From a bacterium (GTDB lineage Bacteria; Zixibacteria; MSB-5A5; GN15; FEB-12), in NCBI GenBank assembly GCA_030640905.1, contig DAOWIM010000141.1, forward strand, positions 1 to 23,294: 23,294 bases of DNA, read 5' to 3'. The position numbers were made by a program, and so were the translations under genes. The first letter of the stretch is position 1, and each line of letters begins with the position of its first letter. Under the pieces are notes generated by a model. That model was not told the origin of the DNA. It searched no databases and saw only the letters and a program-made list of their open reading frames with translations. Shown here piece by piece: positions 1-8,128 of this stretch.

Positions 1-432
1 ATCAGGACGAGGTGGTGGTTCCACTGGTGTCGATGTAACCGGCGGCGGCGGTGGTGGTGGTGTCAGACCAGTAGCGGTAGTGATAGGGCGTGGCGCAACC
101 TGAGGTTTGGTCACCGGTTGCAAATCAAACTCCAGACCTCCCACCACTCTGGCGACAAGGTTGTAGATCATGGCCACAATCGCAACCAGCACGGTGTAGA
201 AAAAGCCAGCTCCCAGCGCTCCAAGAATTGGCAAGAGGACAAAGAGAAAACCAAGCGAGATATCAGATGCAAACGGCTCACCGTAGCCACCCCCAAGTCC
301 CTCCATCACGGCCATCATGGGACCGAGAAACATGGCCCACACGAAACCACCGACAAAACCAATAATGAGATGGAAGAAAAAGCCAGTCTTCACGACCGGC
401 CAGAGACCAACACTTTTCAATTCATATCGCAT
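1..432 (-). CDS. DUF3566-like two-to-three-TM membrane protein with proline-rich tail (3' end cut by window)
   Basis: The frame is open for 144 codons from an ATG at 430-432 to the window edge with no stop, so the gene runs off the start of the window. GAGGTG lies 7 nt upstream of the ATG. Residues about 13-40 form a hydrophobic segment (HLIIGFVGGFVWAMF), then a short loop rich in Gly and Met, then a long hydrophobic stretch at about 71-97 ending in YNLVARVVGGLEFDL. The motif IYN..A...GGLE after a TM is typical of DUF3566-type proteins, which is my family guess. After residue 110 the chain becomes Pro/Thr/Val-rich, including seven consecutive prolines. It starts 38 bp after the acyl-CoA synthetase stop, so it is probably the last seen gene of the ppdK operon. 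Function is unknown. Confidence 0.7.
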   Translation of the reverse strand, partial: MRYELKSVGLWPVVKTGFFFHLIIGFVGGFVWAMFLGPMMAVMEGLGGGYGEPFASDISLGFLFVLLPILGALGAGFFYTVLVAIVAMIYNLVARVVGGLEFDLQPVTKPQVAPRPITTATGLTPPPPPPPVTSTPVEPPPRPD

Positions 433-470
433 AACACGGCACCTCGTCAGTTGTCCGGCACCTCCGGACG

Positions 471-2603
471 TCAGGTTGTTTCTTGGCGAACAACGATGAA
501 ACGCGCGTCGACAGCCTGACAGCTTTCTTTGTCAGGCGAGGCAATAAACGGGTTGATATCGATCTCTGAAAAGCAGCAGAAATCGCGCACGAGTTGCGAT
601 AGTCGCAATAATGTTTCCTGGACGATCTCAAGGTTAACCGATGGTGCTCCCCGAAAACCGGTCAGCAACGGGTACGACTTCAGCGATTTGATCATGCGGC
701 AGGCTTCCACGTCGGTCAACGGATTGATCCGGAAGGATACGTCCTTCATCACCTCGACATAGATTCCGCCGAGACCAAACATCATAAGAGGACCAAACGA
801 CGGGTCAATCGACATGCCCATCACCGTCTCCACTCCGCCTTGAACCATCTTCTGCAGAGCCACCGAGAAACGCTCCCCTTTTTTCAGTGCGCCGATCCGT
901 GACCGCAGCTCTTTGAATGCAGCTTTCACTTCCTTATCGGAACGCAGGTCAACCATTACCCCACCAACATCCGTCTTGTGGAGGATTGGTGGCGTGTTGA
1001 TTTTCATGACGACCGGGTAGCCTATCTCCGCGGCTACTTTCGCGGCATCCTGACCGCTGTAGGCATACTGGTACGGCAGGGCTGGGATGCCGTAGGCACG
1101 GAGTATTTCAATCGCATCCTCGCCCACAATTGCGCCGTCACCGCCATCGAGACAACGGTCAATTACTTTCTGGACTCTTCCTTGATCAACTTTGAACGTT
1201 CGGACTTTCCCCTTGGGGCTACTCAGCCACCGCTTGTAGCTATCTATCGTGGCAAGTGTCTTGGCCACCGCTTCGGGAAATATATACACCGGTATATTGT
1301 GATCCTTAAGATAGTTGGCGCCAACCGTCCCGGCCCCCATGAAACAGGCCAAAACCGTCTTTTTGGTATCGGAGACAGCTTCGTAGATATTTTTGGCAAC
1401 TTCCAACTGGTCAATTGTAACCGGAGGCACAAAAATCGGAATAATCGAATCGTACCGATTGTCTTCCTTGACGGCCGTAAGTGTTTTCTTAAATTCCTTA
1501 CCGCCCGCTCCGGCGATCATGTCCATCGGATTGGAGAACGATGCCTCCTCCGGTATGAACTTTTTCAGTTTCGTCACCGTAGCGGGAGAGAGGTGCGGCA
1601 TTTCCATGCCACTGTTGATAAGCGCGTCCGTCGCCAGAATTCCCGGCCCACCAGCGTTGGTGACAATACAAACGCGGTTACCTTTCGGGACCGGTTGGTT
1701 GGACAACGCCGATGCAACATCGAACAATTCCTCAACCGTATCGACCCGCATTACACCGGTCTGCTCAAAGAGGGCATCAACGCCAACATCAAGTCCAGCC
1801 AGAGCGCCGGTATGCGAAGAAGCTGCCTTGGCACCAAGTTTGGTCCGGCCAGACTTAACCACAACGATTGGTTTGATCCGCGAAACTTCGCGTGCGATGG
1901 TCGTAAAGTTGCGGGGGTTGCCGAAGTTCTCCAGATACATCAGGATGATATCGGTGTCCGGATCGTCCTTGAGATAAGCCAGCAGATCGTTGGATGAAAT
2001 ATCGGCTTTGTTGCCGATTGACGCCACCAACGAAAATCCGATACCAAGTTCCTTGGCCATGCTCATGATCGCTTCACCCATCGCACCAGACTGAGTGATA
2101 AAACCGACCCGACCGCGTTTGGGATATGTCTTGCCGAATGTGGCGTTAAGATTGACATCGGAGTTGGTGTTAACAATGCCAAAACAGTTGGGACCGATCA
2201 TACGCATCCCGTACTCCGAAACAACCGACACCAATTCGGTCTCACGGGCTTTACCCTCAGCGCTCGACTCGGAGAAGCCGGCGGAAATTACTACCAGCCC
2301 GCCGACACCTTTTTCCCCGCATTGTCGGGCAACGTCCGAAACGTTCTCCTTCGGAACGATGATGATCGCCAGATCGACAGAGTCGGGTACATCAAGGACG
2401 GTAGAGTAGGCCTTGATCGAGTGGATGACCGGTTTGCCCGGATTTACCGGAAAGACTTTACCATTGAACTCCGCCACGAGAATATTGTGGAGCGTCTCGC
2501 GACCAATACTGCCCCTGCGGGTGGAGGCGCCAATGACAGCGACCGACTTGGGCCGAAAAATGCTGTCGAGTTCTCTTCTAACGCGCTTACCTGATTTTCT
2601 CAT
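471..2603 (-). CDS. Acyl-CoA synthetase (ADP-forming), fused alpha-beta type
   Basis: A 710-residue single-chain member of the NDP-forming acyl-CoA synthetase family, which interconverts acyl-CoA + ADP + Pi with free acid + CoA + ATP and gives substrate-level ATP, usually from acetyl-CoA. The CoA-binding Rossmann region is N-terminal (SVAVIGAS at 20-27). It is followed by succinyl-CoA-ligase-like domains with GFITQSGAMG at 167-176 and the phosphohistidine motif SSHTGALAG (His264). A C-terminal ATP-grasp domain starts near 490, with GYPVVMKI at 528-535, KTDVGGV at 543-549 and SEIDINPF at 679-686. No GNAT domain is fused, so it is not a Pat-type protein acetyltransferase. The ATG at 2603 has only a weak Shine-Dalgarno. 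It follows the ppdK stop by 38 bp on the same strand, with no terminator between them. The substrate acid cannot be read from the sequence. Confidence 0.93.
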   Translation of the reverse strand: MRKSGKRVRRELDSIFRPKSVAVIGASTRRGSIGRETLHNILVAEFNGKVFPVNPGKPVIHSIKAYSTVLDVPDSVDLAIIIVPKENVSDVARQCGEKGVGGLVVISAGFSESSAEGKARETELVSVVSEYGMRMIGPNCFGIVNTNSDVNLNATFGKTYPKRGRVGFITQSGAMGEAIMSMAKELGIGFSLVASIGNKADISSNDLLAYLKDDPDTDIILMYLENFGNPRNFTTIAREVSRIKPIVVVKSGRTKLGAKAASSHTGALAGLDVGVDALFEQTGVMRVDTVEELFDVASALSNQPVPKGNRVCIVTNAGGPGILATDALINSGMEMPHLSPATVTKLKKFIPEEASFSNPMDMIAGAGGKEFKKTLTAVKEDNRYDSIIPIFVPPVTIDQLEVAKNIYEAVSDTKKTVLACFMGAGTVGANYLKDHNIPVYIFPEAVAKTLATIDSYKRWLSSPKGKVRTFKVDQGRVQKVIDRCLDGGDGAIVGEDAIEILRAYGIPALPYQYAYSGQDAAKVAAEIGYPVVMKINTPPILHKTDVGGVMVDLRSDKEVKAAFKELRSRIGALKKGERFSVALQKMVQGGVETVMGMSIDPSFGPLMMFGLGGIYVEVMKDVSFRINPLTDVEACRMIKSLKSYPLLTGFRGAPSVNLEIVQETLLRLSQLVRDFCCFSEIDINPFIASPDKESCQAVDARFIVVRQETT

Positions 2604-2641
2604 ATATTAGGACCGGACTGGAGTCGTAGCTCCGATGCCGT

Positions 2642-5449
2642 CTATTTTTTCTTCCGGGCCGTTTTTTTGTCTCTGAGAGCAGCCTGAGCAGCAGCAAGCC
2701 GAGCTATCGGAACGCGGAAAGGTGAGCATGACACATAGTCAAGACCGATCTCATGACAGAAAGCAATCGAGGCTGGATCACCACCATGCTCGCCACAAAT
2801 TCCAATTTTCAGATCGCGACGGGCAGCACGGCCTTTCTCCTTGCCAATCTTGATTAGCTGGCCGACACCGTCCTGATCGATTGATACAAACGGATCGTGT
2901 GGCAGGATGCCACTCTCAACATAGTGGCCAAGAAACTTGCCGGCGTCATCGCGCGAAAAGCCCATCGTCATCTGCGTCAGATCGTTGGTACCAAAACTAA
3001 AGAACTCAGCCTCGGCAGCGATCTCATCGGCGGTAAGGGCAGCCCGAGGGATTTCAATCATGGTACCGATCATGAATTCCATCTGCCTTGACTTGGATTT
3101 GCCGATCACACCGCGAGCAATGCGCTCGACAACTTCCTTTTGATGCTTGAATTCATTGACATGTCCGACCAGCGGTATCATAATCTCCGGGAAGATTTTC
3201 TTCTTGTCCTTAATCAGGTCGCAGGCCGCCATGATGATCGCCTTTACCTGCATCTCCGTTATCTCAGGATACAGAATACCGAGGCGACAACCACGATGTC
3301 CAAGCATAGGATTGGTTTCGGCCAATTCTTCAATCCGTCGCAGGACTTTGCTCAAGTGAGCCAGGTCTTCCTCGTACTCGTCGCTCTTCTTGTCGAGCGC
3401 TTCGATCTTTGCCTCCACGTCGGACTTGTGCGGAAGGAACTCATGAAGCGGAGGGTCGAGCGTGCGAATCGTTACCGGGAAACCTTCCATAGCATTGAAG
3501 ATAGCCTTGAAGTCCTTCTTCTGGAAGCTGAGCAACTTGGCCAGGGCCATCTCGCGTTCCTCTATGGAGTCGGCCAAAATCATTTCCTGAACGATCGGAA
3601 TGCGATCCTCGGCAAAGAACATATGCTCGGTTCGACAAAGCCCTATCCCCTCAGCGCCAAACTTGATAGCCTTGACAGCATCGGCAGGGGTATCGGCATT
3701 GGTTCGCACCTTTAGCACCTTGACCTCGTCGGCCCAACTCATGAATTCGGAAAATTCGCCTGAGAGTTCCGGTTCGACGGTGGACACCGTCCCTATGATA
3801 ATTTCTCCAGTGGAGCCGTTGAGGGTAATAACCTCCCCCTCCTTGATCACCAACTTGCCAACCTGGAATTGCTTTTTCTTAACATTCACTCTGGCCGCAT
3901 CGGCGCCGGACACACAACATTTACCCATGCCACGAGCCACCACCGCCGCGTGCGATGTCATACCGCCACGAGCCGTGAGGATACCGACTGCGACATTCAT
4001 GCCCTCGATGTCATCCGGATTTGTTTCCTCTCGCACCAAAATTGACGCCTTCTTGGGACCCTGCTTAACAACATCTTCGGCCGTAAAATACACTTTTCCC
4101 GAGGCTGCACCCGGCGATGCCGGCAAACCTTTAGCAATCACGTCGTACTTGGTGGAGGGATCGATGCTTGGATGTAACAACTGATCAATCTGTGCAGGCT
4201 CTATACGTCCAAGAGCTTCAACTTTGGTGATCAGCTTCTCCTTGACCATGTCAACGGCGATCTTTATCGCTGCCTGAACAGTGCGCTTGCCGTTGCGGGT
4301 CTGCAGCATAAAGAGTTCGTTCTCTTGAATTGTGAACTCAAAATCCTGAATCTCCCGATAATGCTTCTCAAGTCGAGTCGTAATATCCTTCAATTTCTTG
4401 TAGGCAGCAGGCATCTCCTTCTTGAGTTGGGCTATCGGCTGCGGAGTCCGCACACCAGCGACCACATCCTCACCCTGCGCGTTGATCAGATACTCACCGT
4501 AAAACTCTTTATCACCGGTCGCTGGATTGCGAGTAAAACCAACTCCAGTGCCCGAGGTGTTCCCCATGTTACCATACACCATCATCTGGATATTGACCGC
4601 TGTACCCAGGTCAGATGGAATATCGTTGAGACGTCTATAGGTTATCGCGCGCGGGGTGTTCCAACTCCGAAAGACCGCATCCCTCGCCAGACGCAACTGC
4701 TGGTACGGATCATCGGGGAACGGTTCCCCACACTTACGCTTGACGATTGACTTAAATTTCTTGACGATCTCCTTAAGATCGTTCACCTGAAGCGAGCTGT
4801 CCTGTTTGATGCGACGGTCTTCTTTGCGCTTGGTGATAACGTTCTCGAAAATGTCCTTGTCCAACCCGAGGACAACATTGCCAAACATGGCAATGAATCG
4901 TCGGTAATTGTCCAGAGCAAAACGCAAGTTGCCAGTCTTCCTGGCTAAACCCTCGACTGCTTCGTCGTTAAGGCCAAGATTCAAAATCGTATCCATCATT
5001 CCAGGCATCGAAAACTTGCTGCCCGAACGAACCGAAAACAGTAGCGGATCGGCCGGATCACCAAACGTCTTGCCAGCCGCCTTCTCCACCATCTTGACAT
5101 ATTTTTCCAAGTCTGCATCAACCGCCTGGGGCACCGTCATTCCGTTGTCATAGTACAGATGGCAGACATCGGTTGAAATCGTAAAACCGGGTGGTACCGG
5201 GATTTTGGCTCGGCACATCTCGGCCAGATTGGCACCCTTGCCTCCGAGAAGATCACGCATGGAAGAATCGCCATCGGCCTTCCCTACGCTAAAGAAATAG
5301 TAGTATTGCCCTTTCGGGTTGTTCTTCTTAACAGCAGCTTTGGTCTTCTTAGCCGTGGTTTTTCCACCAGCTTTCGTGGCAGATTTCTTAGGAGCCGCCT
5401 TCTTAGTCTTAGCCTTTGTCTTTGTCTTTGCAATTTTACGCGTAGGCAT
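2642..5449 (-). CDS. ppdK: Pyruvate, phosphate dikinase with Lys/Ala-rich N-terminal extension
   Basis: Interconverts pyruvate + ATP + Pi with PEP + AMP + PPi, linking glycolysis and gluconeogenesis. I start it at the ATG at 5447-5449, because AAGGA sits 6 nt upstream. An ATG 18 codons further upstream is also in frame but would make the Shine-Dalgarno region coding. This gives 935 residues. Residues 1 to about 46 are an unusual Lys/Ala/Thr-rich tail. The dikinase begins near YYYFFSVGKADG, followed by LLGGKGANLAEM. The nucleotide-binding domain contains FSVRSGSKFSMPGMMDT. The swivelling phosphohistidine domain has GGMTSHAAVVARGMGK (His500). The C-terminal PEP/pyruvate barrel has GLCRTEHMFF, NPMLGHRGCRLG and ICGEHGGDP (catalytic-type Cys885). 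The C-terminus is also basic. It is the first gene of the ppdK - acyl-CoA synthetase - DUF3566 unit, with a promoter at 5494-5522. Apart from the tail, length matches bacterial PPDK. Confidence 0.96.
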   Translation of the reverse strand: MPTRKIAKTKTKAKTKKAAPKKSATKAGGKTTAKKTKAAVKKNNPKGQYYYFFSVGKADGDSSMRDLLGGKGANLAEMCRAKIPVPPGFTISTDVCHLYYDNGMTVPQAVDADLEKYVKMVEKAAGKTFGDPADPLLFSVRSGSKFSMPGMMDTILNLGLNDEAVEGLARKTGNLRFALDNYRRFIAMFGNVVLGLDKDIFENVITKRKEDRRIKQDSSLQVNDLKEIVKKFKSIVKRKCGEPFPDDPYQQLRLARDAVFRSWNTPRAITYRRLNDIPSDLGTAVNIQMMVYGNMGNTSGTGVGFTRNPATGDKEFYGEYLINAQGEDVVAGVRTPQPIAQLKKEMPAAYKKLKDITTRLEKHYREIQDFEFTIQENELFMLQTRNGKRTVQAAIKIAVDMVKEKLITKVEALGRIEPAQIDQLLHPSIDPSTKYDVIAKGLPASPGAASGKVYFTAEDVVKQGPKKASILVREETNPDDIEGMNVAVGILTARGGMTSHAAVVARGMGKCCVSGADAARVNVKKKQFQVGKLVIKEGEVITLNGSTGEIIIGTVSTVEPELSGEFSEFMSWADEVKVLKVRTNADTPADAVKAIKFGAEGIGLCRTEHMFFAEDRIPIVQEMILADSIEEREMALAKLLSFQKKDFKAIFNAMEGFPVTIRTLDPPLHEFLPHKSDVEAKIEALDKKSDEYEEDLAHLSKVLRRIEELAETNPMLGHRGCRLGILYPEITEMQVKAIIMAACDLIKDKKKIFPEIMIPLVGHVNEFKHQKEVVERIARGVIGKSKSRQMEFMIGTMIEIPRAALTADEIAAEAEFFSFGTNDLTQMTMGFSRDDAGKFLGHYVESGILPHDPFVSIDQDGVGQLIKIGKEKGRAARRDLKIGICGEHGGDPASIAFCHEIGLDYVSCSPFRVPIARLAAAQAALRDKKTARKKK

Positions 5450-5455
5450 ATTAAT

Positions 5456-5460
5456 TCCTT
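5456..5460 (-). promoter_or_regulatory. Ribosome binding site deciding the ppdK start
   Basis: AAGGA on the minus strand, 6 nt before the ATG at 5447-5449. It favours this start over the in-frame ATG at 5503, which has no comparable signal. Confidence 0.7.
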
Positions 5461-5493
5461 CTTCATCATTCAGATGGATATAAGCTCGGCGGG

Positions 5494-5522
5494 AATGTAT
5501 CAAAAATGTTATTGACTGGCAA
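5494..5522 (-). promoter_or_regulatory. Predicted sigma70-type promoter of ppdK
   Basis: On the minus strand TTGCCA (5517-5522) is separated by exactly 17 nt from TACATT (5494-5499). These match the -35 and -10 consensus at 5 and 4 of 6 positions. The predicted start of transcription is near 5487, giving a leader of about 38 nt. It lies immediately downstream of the terminator of the preceding gene, where a fresh promoter is expected. Confidence 0.5.
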
Positions 5523-5525
5523 CAT

Positions 5526-5563
5526 AAAAGGCGACCGAACAGCCATATGGCTGTTCGGTCGCC
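5526..5563 (-). terminator. Intrinsic terminator of the 116-residue gene (perfect 34-bp palindrome)
   Basis: Positions 5530-5563 are a perfect inverted repeat, centred on CCATATGG with arms GGCGACCGAACAG/CTGTTCGGTCGCC. In minus-strand sense it follows the stop of the small gene by 24 nt and continues with TTTTATG. The plus-strand sense has its own T run (AATTTTTTT), so it could stop transcription in both directions. Confidence 0.85.
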
Positions 5564-5587
5564 AATTTTTTTCCGAAGCGCGCAAAT

Positions 5588-5938
5588 CTACATCGTGAAG
5601 AATCGTTCTCCCTTGATGATCTTCTCCAACATACGAACAGTTTTTTCCACTGGGGCGTGCATGAGATCGGCACTATTGAAAGTTGAACGCACAACTTCCC
5701 GCTCAGCGGTGAAACCACCCCTACCCTGCGCTCCGTTTGCTTTTTTCTTATGCGTCAGATTATACTGGCGCTGGTATTCCTTGGCTTTCTCCTTGTGCAT
5801 CTGATAGTACCGGCGCTGATACTCGCGCCTGGCCTCGGCGGTCGAAAGCTTCCCGCCTTTCTTGAACTTCTTCTCCTCAGCGCCCGTCGGAATTTCCGCA
5901 TTCGTTGCGAATTCCGCAGACTTTCTGGGTCGAGCCAT
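5588..5938 (-). CDS. Small basic protein with a duplicated 15-residue EYQR...HKxKA unit, unknown function
   Basis: I do not recognise a named family. The 116-residue product has no signal peptide or membrane segment, so it is probably cytoplasmic. Residues 1-38 are polar and basic (MARPRK start; EEKKFKKGGK). Residues 39-53 and 54-68 are two adjacent copies of one 15-residue unit: EYQRRYYQMHKEKAK and EYQRQYNLTHKKKAN. The unit is strongly helical and rich in Tyr, Gln, His and Lys. The C-terminal third (VEKTVRMLEKIIKGERFF) looks like an amphipathic helix. The start at 5938 has GAGGT upstream. It is flanked by its own promoter (6036-6064) and terminator (5526-5563), so it is a monocistronic unit and very likely a real gene. 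Charge and the Tyr/His repeats could suit nucleic-acid binding, which is speculation. Confidence 0.75.
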   Translation of the reverse strand: MARPRKSAEFATNAEIPTGAEEKKFKKGGKLSTAEARREYQRRYYQMHKEKAKEYQRQYNLTHKKKANGAQGRGGFTAEREVVRSTFNSADLMHAPVEKTVRMLEKIIKGERFFTM

Positions 5939-5969
5939 TTCCCTACCTCACTTTCCCTGTGTCTTTGCC

Positions 5970-5991
5970 AGGACCTACCCTTTAGGTTCCT
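5970..5991 (-). other. Leader hairpin of the 116-residue gene
   Basis: AGGACCTA and TAGGTTCCT form an 8-bp stem with one bulged base and a 5-nt loop. It lies in the predicted leader, about 32 nt before the ATG. No T run follows, so it is not a plain terminator. It may be a structured leader or simply chance. Confidence 0.25.
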
Positions 5992-6035
5992 TCACAAGAG
6001 CGTGCCTACAACACGCGTTGGCTCCTCCAAGCCTG

Positions 6036-6064
6036 AGCATAGGAAATATTTGCCTGTATGTCAA
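6036..6064 (-). promoter_or_regulatory. Sigma70-type promoter of the 116-residue gene
   Basis: On the minus strand a perfect -35 TTGACA (6059-6064) and a -10 TATGCT (6036-6041) are separated by 17 nt (6042-6058). Predicted initiation is near 6029, giving a leader of about 90 nt. This is the best promoter match in the window. Confidence 0.7.
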
Positions 6065-6352
6065 GCACTTTCTGTAAAAATCTACATATTCGCACGCATA
6101 AACTTCTGCACGATAGAGAGTTAAGGCTCTACATTATTGACATGCACTTAACGCACTACCGTCCAATGCGTTACATGCGACCCAAATCCTCCCCGCAACT
6201 CTCTGTCGGACAATACGAAACAAGATTACGTCTCTTTTCCTTACATACACTGCAGTCGATTTCGCTTCGATGTACTCTTTTTATACGTCAAGTTGCGCAG
6301 AAAAGTCGATAGCTAAGTTATTTTATTGTGGTCATTGCTGGCTCAATAATCA
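6065..6352. other. Intergenic stretch without a supported gene
   Basis: This is the unexplained part of the 476-bp gap between the small gene and the cassette end. It is somewhat AT-rich, and no reading frame has a convincing start or family resemblance. A six-base inverted repeat AACGCA...TGCGTT occurs around 6150-6172. It is too short to interpret. Confidence 0.5.
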
Positions 6353-6353
6353 A

Positions 6354-6391
6354 CAAAAAAATCCCGCCAAGCAACCAACTCGACGGGATTT
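6354..6391 (-). terminator. Intrinsic terminator of the twelve-gene membrane operon
   Basis: In minus-strand sense AAATCCCG pairs with CGGGATTT. The stem extends inward by TCGAG/CTTGG with two G-T pairs, giving about 13 bp and a TTGGTTG loop. A run of Ts follows (7 in a row, the first three in the stem). It begins 23 nt after the stop of the last cassette gene. Confidence 0.85.
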
Positions 6392-6414
6392 ACATCGAAG
6401 ACTAAATCAGTACA

Positions 6415-7236
6415 TTATGCCGTCTGTGATCGGACTCGCTTGCGATAGTCCACAAACTCCTTGACGGCATAGCCGATAAACAAGACCATTATCACCCAGA
6501 ATACCGCCTGAAACCACCCCGACCAGTTCGGGTTTGGTTCTCGTACAGTGTTAAAGGCGTTTTGTACCCAGTTATCATCGATAAACTGAAGCCTGTTGAT
6601 AAACAGCGAAATTCGCGCCATCACGGTAAAACCGAATGAGGCTCCAAAGCCGATCATCAATACCCAGATTCCAAATGTCGCCACGCCACCAAAAACACCG
6701 GTGTGCGCCTTGGAGAAGAAGAAATAGATCAGGGCCGACATCGCACCGACAAAGATGAGCACTTGTGACAAACCGGAGGTTGTGTCAAGCAGGTTAAAAC
6801 CGCCGTGTCCGAAGAAATTGTTCCAGTCGATAGCAACCATCGTAGCGTAGAGCTGCTTGTTGACACGAGCCGACATCTCCACCGGCACAGCAACACCCGC
6901 CGAGATACCGATATACAAGGCCATAGGCCACCGTGACACCCACGACCACGTCTTTGAGAAGCGGGTCCACATCATTACCCCGAGAATAGCCGGTATCAAA
7001 TACAACGGGCGTGAAGAATCAAGCCAGAGCAGATACCAGTTACCGTCCTCAAGACGTTGAAACAGGTTCGGGACCAGACCGTTGTGCCATAATATGATCA
7101 GGAAATATCCCGTAGCGACGCCCGTAACCAAGTGTTCCGCGATTTTGTAGAACGGGTTATCCTTGTACAGGAAAGAAAATGTGCCCAGCGTCAGAAACGC
7201 CGCCAGCGATGTCCAGAGAAATGTGCCAAAATCCAT
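6415..7236 (-). CDS. Module-3 D protein: polytopic membrane protein with FGASFGFTVMAR motif
   Basis: A 273-residue integral membrane protein of unknown function and the last gene of the operon. It shares with the other two D copies the N-terminal block TLG.FSFLYKDNP.YK.AEH (residues 16-35), SRWPMAL after a cytoplasmic Lys/Trp stretch (101-107), FFFSKAH.G.FGG (173-184) and FGASFGFTVMARISLFINR (197-215). About six TM segments match the family. A seventh at about 240-258, followed by a basic tail (KEFVDYRKRVR), is found only in this copy. The Arg at the end of the motif, next to a hydrophobic segment, is constant in all three D proteins. Its ATG overlaps the stop of the upstream C gene by one base (TAATG), and GGAGG lies just upstream, so the two are probably translationally coupled. 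Confidence 0.85.
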   Translation of the reverse strand: MDFGTFLWTSLAAFLTLGTFSFLYKDNPFYKIAEHLVTGVATGYFLIILWHNGLVPNLFQRLEDGNWYLLWLDSSRPLYLIPAILGVMMWTRFSKTWSWVSRWPMALYIGISAGVAVPVEMSARVNKQLYATMVAIDWNNFFGHGGFNLLDTTSGLSQVLIFVGAMSALIYFFFSKAHTGVFGGVATFGIWVLMIGFGASFGFTVMARISLFINRLQFIDDNWVQNAFNTVREPNPNWSGWFQAVFWVIMVLFIGYAVKEFVDYRKRVRSQTA

Positions 7237-8117
7237 TACTGCACCCCTCCTTCCTGTTTCCGTTTACGTCGATCAATGAAGAAACCAATATTCCCAAGTA
7301 CAATAAACAAGATAATCACGATATGAGCCGGAAGTTGAATGCGCATACCATCCTTAGCCAGGCCGGGGTTCTCGGTGAGCTCTTCATACTCAGCGGCGCC
7401 GAGCAGTCCACCCATGATCCCGAATACCTGCCCCGAACCAAGATAGGGATAGTATTGCGCCGTCATGACTCCCGTCAAACCGAGAGCCAGCGGAAAATCA
7501 AATCTGCCCTGACCATACGAGATCCAGTAATCAGTTATATTGCCACCGGAAATGTCCATGACACAGGCGATATCATCATAGTTGTTCACACCCCGCATCA
7601 TAGGCAAAGAATCAAGCGGCGTGCCGTAGTAGTCGGTCGGGAACTGGAGTCGGAAATTCTGCCCCATCCCGAGGATAATCAGAGCGAAATACGGTTTATA
7701 GCCGAGGAAAGTGTAGTCAATACCATTGACAATTTCTCGGCCTTTATATTCAACGCCGTTATAGGTACGGTCAAGGGCCATTGAATCGGTGATATCCCGA
7801 ATCGCCTGGTCGGTCATACCGGGACCGTTCTGTGACAGCGATGTAAATATTATCTTAAGTTTCTTTCGCCAGCATTGTTCAACAATCGTAAATGTCATAG
7901 GGTGCAACTCGGCCAGATTGTTCGGGTCATAGTCAATTGCAACCAACACGATGTCATCCGGCGGAAGACTATCTATGAAGTCGTAGATGCTCTGAACTTC
8001 GCGGTTGACCAGGATAGGGACCTCAAACTCTACTGCATTAGCAACGACACAGACAACTATCAGAAAAAGGAAAATCCATCGGCGGTCGAGCCGCATCATC
8101 TTATCAAGTATATTCAT
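7236..8117 (-). CDS. Module-3 C protein: membrane-anchored extracytoplasmic Rossmann-like domain
   Basis: A 293-residue protein without an assigned function. One N-terminal TM (about 13-29) follows RLDRR, so the following domain should face outward. A C-terminal TM (about 264-280) ends in RRKRK, which is a cytoplasmic tail. The 230-residue domain between them looks alpha/beta, with strand IVLVAIDYDP (56-65) and strand KLKIIFTSL. Family motifs are DYDP...AEL.PM, FPTDY.GTPLDSLPMM (159-174) and GQVFGIMGGLLGAAEYEE (229-246). This copy has the shortest N-terminus: module 1 has three predicted N-terminal TMs and module 2 has two. The region after the first helix carries a short insert relative to the other copies. 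It starts 11 bp after the B gene. Confidence 0.83.
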   Translation of the reverse strand: MNILDKMMRLDRRWIFLFLIVVCVVANAVEFEVPILVNREVQSIYDFIDSLPPDDIVLVAIDYDPNNLAELHPMTFTIVEQCWRKKLKIIFTSLSQNGPGMTDQAIRDITDSMALDRTYNGVEYKGREIVNGIDYTFLGYKPYFALIILGMGQNFRLQFPTDYYGTPLDSLPMMRGVNNYDDIACVMDISGGNITDYWISYGQGRFDFPLALGLTGVMTAQYYPYLGSGQVFGIMGGLLGAAEYEELTENPGLAKDGMRIQLPAHIVIILFIVLGNIGFFIDRRKRKQEGGVQ

Positions 8118-8128
8118 AGTCGGCCTCC

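Noticed and set aside
1..62. GGT/GGC-rich stretch as a microsatellite repeat
   Set aside because: Explained by proline and threonine codons of the minus-strand DUF3566-like gene.
978..1997. Long plus-strand open frame of 339 codons
   Set aside because: It lies entirely antisense to the acyl-CoA synthetase, whose motifs are unmistakable; the composition is Arg/His-rich and shows no domain.
471..2603. Protein acetyltransferase Pat or succinyl-CoA synthetase subunit
   Set aside because: There is no GNAT domain, and both CoA-binding and ATP-grasp parts are in one chain in the ADP-forming acyl-CoA synthetase order.
6058..6312. 84-codon plus-strand frame in the gap before the cassette
   Set aside because: It overlaps the promoter of the minus-strand small gene, has no ribosome binding site and unlikely composition.
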